The translations under genes and the position numbers were made by a program. A stretch of DNA of 44,608 nucleotides. Origin: Buttiauxella warmboldiae. GTDB lineage: Bacteria; Pseudomonadota; Gammaproteobacteria; Enterobacterales; Enterobacteriaceae. Under the pieces are notes generated by a model. It was given only the letters and a program-made list of their open reading frames with translations, was not told the origin of the DNA and searched no databases. Each line of letters opens with the position of its first letter. Positions within the stretch are counted from its first letter, which is position 1. Below are positions 38,925 through 44,608 of the stretch, one piece after another. Where the stretch lies: contig NZ_RPOH01000084.1 of the NCBI RefSeq assembly GCF_003818135.1, positions 1 through 44,608 of the forward strand, given 5' to 3'.

Positions 38925-39639
38925 TCGTTTCACGAAACTGCCGGGTTGCGCCCACCGCTGAACGAATGGGCGTTTTTGCTTTGCGGCTTTTCATGGGGTT
39001 AAGCGTAAGTGGCAAAGTCCGCTTACGCGCCACAATCACATGCATACATCCCAATGCCGGAAGGTGAGCGCTGAGCAGTTTGCCACCTTGTTTACTCCAG
39101 GGTAAAACCTGGAAACTGCGCTGGTGCATCACTTCAAAATTGAGCAGCGCCAGCCAGTCAGCCAGCCTCATCGGCGTGAACATCCGACAATGATAGGGCA
39201 TCCGCTTACGGACAAATGGCACGGCTTTGCCCAGGCCCAACAAGCTCACCGGGTTAAAGCTGCTGAGCATTAACCATCCATCATCGATCAACACCCGATC
39301 GGCTTCGCGCAGTAGCCCATGAGGATCCTGGCACCAGGGTAAGGTATGAGCCAGCATACAGGCATCGACGGATTTAGCCGCAAAAGGCAAATGTAGCGGA
39401 TCGGCATTCACCTGCAGCCGTTCGCCTTGTAGAGCAACATTAACCTGATGTGAAATAGCGCAGGCTTCCGTGTTAATTTCAGTGCTTAAATGACCAATCT
39501 TCAGCAGATGGAAACCAAACATCTTCGCAAGCCATGGCTGAAGCTGTGTTTCCAGCGCCTCACGGTAGTACTCGCCCCAGGGCAGCTCTCCCCAGTGATG
39601 CGGTGAACTGAAATATTCAGGTATCCTTGCCGGTTTCAT
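38872..39639 (-). CDS. yafS: Methyltransferase-like protein YafS
   Basis: YafS is a predicted class I S-adenosylmethionine-dependent methyltransferase of unknown substrate. The 255-residue protein (240 in K-12) has a methyltransferase-type order: a motif I position at [10 protein letters not shown], without the usual GxGxG, then [23 protein letters not shown] and [19 protein letters not shown]. The weak motif I is also seen in E. coli. The last 17 codons lie opposite the end of rnhA. ATG 39639 is preceded by an in-frame GTG that I did not use. It is divergent from gloB. Confidence 0.9.
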   Translation of the reverse strand: MKPARIPEYFSSPHHWGELPWGEYYREALETQLQPWLAKMFGFHLLKIGHLSTEINTEACAISHQVNVALQGERLQVNADPLHLPFAAKSVDACMLAHTLPWCQDPHGLLREADRVLIDDGWLMLSSFNPVSLLGLGKAVPFVRKRMPYHCRMFTPMRLADWLALLNFEVMHQRSFQVLPWSKQGGKLLSAHLPALGCMHVIVARKRTLPLTLNPMKSRKAKTPIRSAVGATRQFRETTKASSSPADSPHPRELD

Positions 39640-39675
39640 CACTACCTACTTAGCGCAATTCAAAGAGGTTGAATT

Positions 39676-40431
39676 ATGAATCTTAACAGTATTTCCGCAT
39701 TGCAGGACAACTACATCTGGGTTCTCAATAATGAACAGGGTAAATGCATCATCGTTGACCCGGGTGAGGCTTATCCGGTGTTAAAAGCGCTTGATGAGAA
39801 TCACTGGCAGCCAGAAGCCATTTTACTGACGCACCACCACCACGACCATGTTGGCGGCGTAAAAGAACTTGTCAAAAAGTACCCGGGCCTTGTGGTATAC
39901 GGTCCCGAAGAGACGCAAGATAAGGGAACGAACCGGGTAGTCAGAGAAGGTGATACGGTCAATATTTTAAAGTATGAATTTAGCGTAATTGCTACACCCG
40001 GTCACACTTCAGGACATCTCTGTTTCTATAGTGCCCCTTATCTTTTTTGCGGCGATACAATGTTTTCCGGCGGCTGCGGCAGGCTTTTTGAAGGTACTGC
40101 ACAAGATATGTATCAATCCTTTCAAAAACTTAATCAACTACCCGCTGAAACATTGATTTGCTGTGCGCACGAGTACACGCTTTCAAATATAAAATTTTCC
40201 TTATCTATTCTTCCCGGCGATGACGCATTAAACCGATACTGTCGAAAAGTTAAGGAGTTACGTGCAAAAAACCACTCAACCTTACCGAGTTCCCTGCAAA
40301 ATGAGCGCGAAATAAATTTATTTCTCAGAACCGATGATATTGATTTAAAAGAAAAAGCCAGCAGAGAGGCAAACTTGCAACAACCACAGCAAATATTCGC
40401 CTGGTTAAGGGCAAAGAAAGATGCTTTCTGA
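39676..40431 (+). CDS. gloB: Hydroxyacylglutathione hydrolase (glyoxalase II)
   Basis: GloB hydrolyses S-lactoylglutathione to lactate and glutathione, ending methylglyoxal detoxification. The 251-residue metallo-beta-lactamase-fold protein has the zinc motif THHHHDH (H53, H54 or H55, D57, H58), H in TPGHTSGH, D in [13 protein letters not shown], and H in CCAHEYTL. Length and domain match E. coli GloB. The second half of the gene is visibly AT-richer, with many TTA and ATA codons, than its neighbours, by eye only. Confidence 0.96.
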   Translation: MNLNSISALQDNYIWVLNNEQGKCIIVDPGEAYPVLKALDENHWQPEAILLTHHHHDHVGGVKELVKKYPGLVVYGPEETQDKGTNRVVREGDTVNILKYEFSVIATPGHTSGHLCFYSAPYLFCGDTMFSGGCGRLFEGTAQDMYQSFQKLNQLPAETLICCAHEYTLSNIKFSLSILPGDDALNRYCRKVKELRAKNHSTLPSSLQNEREINLFLRTDDIDLKEKASREANLQQPQQIFAWLRAKKDAF

Positions 40432-40503
40432 ATATTCTGGTTGTGTTGCAGGAAAGCGGAAGGTATTCTTGCTCGTCTTTTAAGCAACGATTGACACACA
40501 CAC

Positions 40504-41862
40504 ATGAAGGCAAAAGCGATATTACTCGCCTCTGTCCTGCTTGTGGGGTGCCAGGCGTCAAGGCATGACGGCAACATCCAACAGCACGCACAGAGTCTGT
40601 CTGCAGCGGGTCAAGATGAAGCAGGAAAGTACACGGGTTCGCGATGGATGGACGATGGGACATACCTCGCAGATAACCAGAACTTGTGGAACTTCATTGG
40701 CGACGAGCTAAAGATGGGGATACCGGAGAATACCCGGATCCGCGAACAGAAACAGAAGTACCTGAAGAATAAGAGCTATCTCCACGATGTAACATTACGG
40801 GCAGAGCCGTATATGTACTGGATTGCCGGGCAAGTTAAGAAACGTAACCTGCCAATGGAACTGGTACTGCTACCCATAGTGGAGAGCGCTTTTGACCCCC
40901 ACGCTACCTCTTCTGCGAATGCCGCTGGCATCTGGCAGATTGTACCAAGCACGGGGCGTAATTATGGTTTAAAGCAGACCAAATCATACGATGCACGTCG
41001 TGATGTAGTGGCTTCCACCACTGCCGCACTCGATATGATGCAGCGTCTGAACAAGATGTTTGACGGCGACTGGTTGTTAACCGTGGCGGCGTACAACAGC
41101 GGCGAAGGTCGTGTACTGAAGGCAATGAAAGCGAATAAAGCTCGTGGCTTACCTACGGATTTTTGGTCGCTTTCACTGCCACGGGAAACCAAAATTTATG
41201 TGCCAAAAATGCTGGCGTTGAGTGATATTCTCAAACACAGCAAAAAGTATGGGGTACGCTTACCGACCACCGACGAAAGCCGTGCGTTAGCGCGTGTGGA
41301 AGTGAGCGATCCGGTCAGGCTTGCTCAGGTTGCGGAAATGGCGGGGATGCCACTAAGCACGCTGAAAACCTTCAACGCCGGGGTGAAAACTTCGACTGTG
41401 GGTAACAATCAGCGTTATGTGATGGTGCCTAAAAAGCATGCCGAACGGCTAAAAGCCTCTTTGGCTGCGGGTGAAATTGCAGCTGTGCAACCGAGCATGG
41501 TCGCTGATAACAGCGTCTCCATCGGTGGCAGTAAATCTTATCGTGTTCGTTCAGGTGATACCTTATCGAGCATTGCATCGCGCTTAGGCGTAAGCACCAA
41601 AGATTTGCAGAGCTGGAACGGTATCCGCGGCGCACACATTAAAGTCGGCCAAACTCTTAGCGTTAAAAATGACGCACAGCGTTTAGCTAATAACGATAGC
41701 ATCACTTATAAGGTGCGTAAGGGTGACTCCTTGTCGAGTATCGCAAAACGTCACGGTGTGAACATCAAGGATGTTCTGCGCTGGAACGATGATACGGACA
41801 ATCTGAAACCAGGCGATCGGTTGACGCTGTTCGTAAGCAACAACTCTACACCTGATACCTGA
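40504..41862 (+). CDS. mltD: Membrane-bound lytic transglycosylase D
   Basis: MltD cuts glycan strands of peptidoglycan with formation of anhydromuramic acid. The 452-residue lipoprotein, the E. coli length, has a lipobox LVGC (C16), an SLT family 1E domain with catalytic E127 in LPIVESAFDPHA and AAYNSGEGRV near 195-204, and two LysM repeats (about 345-387 and 401-444) for glycan binding. It follows gloB in the same direction with 72 bases between, and converges with yafD at a strong terminator. Confidence 0.97.
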   Translation: MKAKAILLASVLLVGCQASRHDGNIQQHAQSLSAAGQDEAGKYTGSRWMDDGTYLADNQNLWNFIGDELKMGIPENTRIREQKQKYLKNKSYLHDVTLRAEPYMYWIAGQVKKRNLPMELVLLPIVESAFDPHATSSANAAGIWQIVPSTGRNYGLKQTKSYDARRDVVASTTAALDMMQRLNKMFDGDWLLTVAAYNSGEGRVLKAMKANKARGLPTDFWSLSLPRETKIYVPKMLALSDILKHSKKYGVRLPTTDESRALARVEVSDPVRLAQVAEMAGMPLSTLKTFNAGVKTSTVGNNQRYVMVPKKHAERLKASLAAGEIAAVQPSMVADNSVSIGGSKSYRVRSGDTLSSIASRLGVSTKDLQSWNGIRGAHIKVGQTLSVKNDAQRLANNDSITYKVRKGDSLSSIAKRHGVNIKDVLRWNDDTDNLKPGDRLTLFVSNNSTPDT

Positions 41863-41875
41863 TTGTTAATCAAAG

Positions 41876-41903
41876 AAAAAGGCACCTTTTCGGGTGCCTT
41901 TTT
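41876..41903. terminator. Bidirectional terminator between mltD and yafD
   Basis: AAAAAGGCACC pairs with GGTGCCTTTTT around six bases; A and T runs flank it, so it can stop transcription from both sides. Confidence 0.93.
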
Positions 41904-41930
41904 TGTTTCTGTTTCACAGCATTAGATCTC

Positions 41931-42734
41931 TTACTTTAGCTCAGGTTTGCCGGGACAGAACTCGACAAGCAGAGGGTTGTGATCGGAGGCGCGAGTCACC
42001 AGCACAGAGGCTTCCGTCACGTTTAAGCCGCGGTAAAATACAAAATCAAGTGGGCGACCAAAAGCGCGACGGCGATGGTCGTCAGTAAAACGGACTTCAC
42101 GCAAAGCCATCTCACGCGCGAAGCGGTATAGCGCATTCATCCTCGGACGACTCCACGCATTAAAATCACCCGCCATAATAATGGGCCCGGTATGGTGACC
42201 GATTTGATCGCCAATCGGCCCGAGCTGCTTACTGTAAACATCGACGCCAAGACTGAAATTCACCGCATGGATATTAACCACCATCAGCAAGCGTCCATCA
42301 GGCAACGGGTAAACCGTTACTAATGCAGATTTAGACAGGCGTAAAATGGGCTCACGTTCGCGTAAGGGGCAACAGTAAACAGGATGCGCAGCAGAAAGCG
42401 TCATCACCCCTGATGGGTGCTGAGGCAGCACAAATGCCGGCACCTGGTCGGCAGCCAGATAATTGCTGGTGGCAAACCTGACCAGCTCGGGAGTCGTTTG
42501 CGCCTCCTGTAACAGCACAAGATGGGCATCTTTACCGAAGTTTTGCAGCACTGAAAGCCATTCGGCACGCTGCTGCTTGAAAATATTCCACACTAGTACT
42601 TTTAAAGAAGCTTCACTGGGTAAAGGTTCTCCGGGCGGCAATGCCTGGCCAATAGTGGCAAACGAGCCAGGAGGCAGAATGCGTTCTACTGGCTGACCGG
42701 CAACATATCTCATGGCATAAGTATTTTTGCGCAC
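41931..42734 (-). CDS. yafD: Endonuclease/exonuclease/phosphatase family protein YafD
   Basis: A predicted metal-dependent phosphodiesterase of the EEP superfamily, substrate unknown. The 267-residue protein has the family acids in [32 protein letters not shown] and the C-terminal [10 protein letters not shown]. The frame opens with GTG 42732-42734 ([14 protein letters not shown]), which gives the K-12 protein; no clear ribosome site is present, and the ATG seven codons later is possible. Convergent with mltD, as in K-12. Confidence 0.93.
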   Translation of the reverse strand: MRKNTYAMRYVAGQPVERILPPGSFATIGQALPPGEPLPSEASLKVLVWNIFKQQRAEWLSVLQNFGKDAHLVLLQEAQTTPELVRFATSNYLAADQVPAFVLPQHPSGVMTLSAAHPVYCCPLREREPILRLSKSALVTVYPLPDGRLLMVVNIHAVNFSLGVDVYSKQLGPIGDQIGHHTGPIIMAGDFNAWSRPRMNALYRFAREMALREVRFTDDHRRRAFGRPLDFVFYRGLNVTEASVLVTRASDHNPLLVEFCPGKPELK

Positions 42735-42887
42735 GTTTCTACTGATGACCTCTAACCTGAAGAAGCCTCCAGATCGAAGGCTATCTTTCAGTTATAGGGG
42801 CTTTGCTGCCGAGTTTCAACGACCAATTCAAACCATTACCGAACCAAACCGTAAGTCCCTGCTAGCAACCTTGTGCTGATAGGGTTG

Positions 42888-42980
42888 ATCGGCAATGGTG
42901 GGTACCAGCCCAACAATAACAAATTTGGCGGTACCGATTGCGAATGCAATGATAGTCAGTGCCCAGAGCGCCAGAGACAT
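42888..42980 (-). pseudogene. MFS transporter N-terminal remnant
   Basis: From ATG 42980 the minus strand reads MSLALWALTIIAFAIGT then KFVIVGLVPTIAD, the first membrane helix typical of AraJ/YdhP-type drug-efflux MFS proteins. The match ends after about 31 codons, and a stop follows at 42828. The remaining eleven helices are gone. It is divergent from the LysR gene yafC, a layout common for a regulator and its target transporter, so the deletion may have removed yafC's partner. Confidence 0.7.
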
Positions 42981-43084
42981 GATTTACTCTATACCAGATG
43001 TCTTTTGATGACACCCAGTATGGCACGATGGTTAAATAACAAAAAAAGGTAAAATATCAATACAATTTTGCTTCAGGAGCAACA

Positions 43085-43996
43085 ATGAAGGCGTCCTCGG
43101 AAGAACTGGCGATCTTTGTCGCCGTGGTAGAAAGTGGAAGTTTTAGCCGTGCGGCGATACAACTTGAACTGGCTAATTCCGCAGTTAGCCGCTCGGTGAA
43201 GAAACTAGAAATGAAGTTGGGTGTTACGCTGCTTAATCGCACCACACGCCAGCTGAGTCTCACCGAGGAAGGTGAACGCTATTTCCGCCGTGTACAGCAA
43301 ATTTTGCAGCAGATGGCGGCAGCGGAAAATGAGCTGATGGAGACGCAGCAAAGCCCGCGTGGCTTATTGCGTATAGATGCCGCCACCCCTGTTATGTTGC
43401 ACCTTTTAATACCGCTAATTAACCCCTTTCGCGAGCGCTACCCGGAAATAACGCTATCTCTCGTCTCCTCGGAGACCTTCATTAACCTGATTGAGCGTAA
43501 AGTGGATGTAGCCATTCGTGCGGGCACTCTGACTGATTCAACGCTGCGGGCGAGGCCGCTTTTTACCAGCCAACGTAAAATTATCGCCTCCCCGGAATAT
43601 TTAGCACGTTACGGTATGCCGCAGCAGGCAGAGGATCTTCAGGATCATCTTTGCCTGGGTTTCTCAGAGACGGAGAGTCTGAATAAGTGGCCAGTAGCCC
43701 AGGCTGACGGGCTGCGCTATGACATTACGGCGGGAATCACCTCGAATAGCGGTGAAACCCTCAAGCAGCTATGCCTGGCCGGCAATGGCATTGCCTGTTT
43801 GTCTGACTATATGATTAATAAAGAAATAGCTGAAGGGAAGTTTGTGGAATTGCTGACAGACAGACTGCTGCCGGTGGAAATGCCTTTCAGCGCGGTGTAC
43901 TACAGCGATAGAGCCGTCAGTAGCCGCATCAGGGCATTTATTGATTTCCTGAGCGAATATGTGCAACAGACCTCGCAGGGGCTGCAAGGAAAATGA
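43085..43996 (+). CDS. yafC: LysR-family regulator YafC
   Basis: A LysR-type transcriptional regulator; targets are not established. The 303-residue protein has an N-terminal winged helix-turn-helix (residues about 4-62, [22 protein letters not shown]) and an effector-binding domain from about 90 to 290. It resembles E. coli YafC throughout. AGGAG precedes the ATG by six bases. The transporter fragment upstream and divergent is a natural former target. In K-12 dkgB lies between yafC and the tRNA-Asp; it is absent here. Confidence 0.93.
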   Translation: MKASSEELAIFVAVVESGSFSRAAIQLELANSAVSRSVKKLEMKLGVTLLNRTTRQLSLTEEGERYFRRVQQILQQMAAAENELMETQQSPRGLLRIDAATPVMLHLLIPLINPFRERYPEITLSLVSSETFINLIERKVDVAIRAGTLTDSTLRARPLFTSQRKIIASPEYLARYGMPQQAEDLQDHLCLGFSETESLNKWPVAQADGLRYDITAGITSNSGETLKQLCLAGNGIACLSDYMINKEIAEGKFVELLTDRLLPVEMPFSAVYYSDRAVSSRIRAFIDFLSEYVQQTSQGLQGK

Positions 43997-44120
43997 ACCC
44001 TATCCTGGAGTCAGACTCTCCGGGCTAACCCGCTAAGCGACAGCCAGCATAACTTATGCCTCTAATAGAAGAATCTACACCTGTAGCAATAGAGATATTT
44101 TGCAAATTTCAGACAGCAAA

Positions 44121-44149
44121 AAGCCCTGAGTCTAAAAGACTCAGGGCTT
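44121..44149 (-). terminator. Terminator after the second tRNA-Asp
   Basis: A perfect 12-bp stem, AAGCCCTGAGTC with GACTCAGGGCTT, loop TAAAA, just past the tRNA on the minus strand; it ends the rRNA operon. Confidence 0.9.
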
Positions 44150-44156
44150 AAATAAG

Positions 44157-44233
44157 TGGCGGAACGGACGGGACTCGAACCCGCGACCCCCTGCGTGACA
44201 GGCAGGTATTCTAACCGACTGAACTACCGCTCC
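44157..44233 (-). tRNA. tRNA-Asp (GTC), rRNA-operon distal copy
   Basis: A 77-base tRNA with GUC anticodon and encoded CCA, identical to 37453-37529. It follows 5S rRNA on the same strand, the place of aspU after K-12 rrnH, so it is probably processed from the rRNA operon transcript; no separate promoter is obvious. Confidence 0.97.
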
Positions 44234-44284
44234 ACCGAATTTCTTTCTTGTTACCACCAGATGTCACATTCTGGCTCTTACTGC

Positions 44285-44419
44285 TTTGAATTTGGAGCCT
44301 GGCAGTTGATGAACTTCGTTCACCCTACGGGCTGTTGCTTCGCAACGTTCAGGCTTCGCCTGTCCTACTCTCTGAGAGTAGAGAACTGCCCCGTATCACC
44401 AGGATACAACTTTAATTTA
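44285..44419 (-). repeat. 5S-derived spacer with CTTCG-loop hairpins
   Basis: The AGCCTGGCAGTT at the 5S 3' edge (44421 on) recurs at 44296, each preceded by a similar TTT-AATTT motif. Between them lie three 4-bp hairpins with the same CTTCG loop (44310-44322, 44334-44346, 44350-44362) and a 7-bp hairpin (44365-44371 with 44375-44381). On the minus strand the order, with GAGTAGGACA, GAACGTTGCGAAGCAAC and AACTGCCAGGC, matches the spacer between terminators T1 and T2 of E. coli rrnB. It is an old duplicated 5S end. Confidence 0.75.
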
Positions 44420-44539
44420 GAGCCTGGCAGTTCCCTACTCTCGCATGGGGAGACCCCACACTACCATCGGCGCTACGGCGTTTCACTTCTGAGTTCGGCA
44501 TGGGGTCAGGTGGGACCACCGCGCTAGTGCCGCCAGGCA
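44420..44539 (-). rRNA. rrf: 5S ribosomal RNA
   Basis: About 120 bases on the minus strand match E. coli 5S rRNA almost throughout, from TGCCTGGCGG at the 5' end to GGGAACTGCCAGGC at the 3' end. The region after it (44540-44608) is the 23S-5S spacer; 23S lies outside the window. This is the distal end of an rRNA operon, K-12 rrnH by position. Confidence 0.97.
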
Positions 44540-44608
44540 TATTCTGTTTCATCAACCGTTACAGGTTATCTGTAACCATCGACTTAAAATCTCGGTTCAG
44601 GCTGAAAA

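Noticed and set aside
1-44608. CRISPR arrays, insertion sequences, prophage or toxin-antitoxin genes
   Set aside because: I saw no regularly spaced repeats, no transposase or integrase frames and no toxin-antitoxin pair; the order is core-genome throughout.

Overview
This 44.6-kb window is a chromosomal segment of an enterobacterium (Enterobacteriaceae). Almost every gene is recognisable as an Escherichia coli K-12 core-gene orthologue, usually the same length and in the same order, but the Na+-translocating NQR operon (absent from K-12) and local gene losses place it in a relative outside Escherichia. I cannot fix the genus from sequence alone.

Layout. (1) 1-12.4 kb matches the K-12 mak-to-sbmA block: mak, rdgC, ppnP, aroM, yaiA, aroL, yaiI, proC, psiF, iraP, an extensin/M15-like protein, ddlA, yaiZ, yaiY, yaiW, sbmA. 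phoA and dgcC, which accompany psiF in K-12, are missing. (2) 12.5-15.4 kb: a C-terminal isochorismatase-family remnant, an LpxP-type lipid A acyltransferase and ampH. (3) 15.4-24.3 kb matches the K-12 proA-to-dinB block: proBA, phoE, crl, frsA, gpt, pepD, dinB. The two K-12 blocks lie far apart in K-12 but abut here between ampH and proA. (4) 24.4-30.5 kb: nqrABCDEF with nqrM but without apbE. (5) 31-44.6 kb: dpaA (yafK), yafJ, gmhA, fadE, yafV, a decayed hpxY-hpxZ piece, tRNA-Asp, dnaQ (frameshifted), rnhA, yafS, gloB, mltD, yafD, an MFS-transporter stub, yafC, a second identical tRNA-Asp and the 5S rRNA end of an rRNA operon on the minus strand.

Functional themes: proline synthesis (proB, proA, proC in two places), aromatic amino-acid synthesis (aroL), cell-envelope biology (ddlA, ampH, mltD, dpaA, sbmA, lpxP-like, gmhA, phoE), sigma-S control (iraP, crl), purine salvage (gpt, ppnP), DNA replication and repair (rdgC, dinB, dnaQ, rnhA) and respiration/fat oxidation (nqr, fadE). 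Recognisable operator-like sites: TrpR at aroL, PhoB at phoE, LexA at dinB, FadR at fadE; plus a strong stable-RNA promoter for the first tRNA-Asp.

No convincing new multi-gene system is present. The best leads are an uncharacterised ~130-bp dispersed repeat present as two inverted copies 5.7 kb apart, a one-base deletion in dnaQ, an nqr cluster lacking apbE, three gene remnants at lineage-variable junctions, and a 5S-derived spacer with three hairpins sharing the same CTTCG loop.
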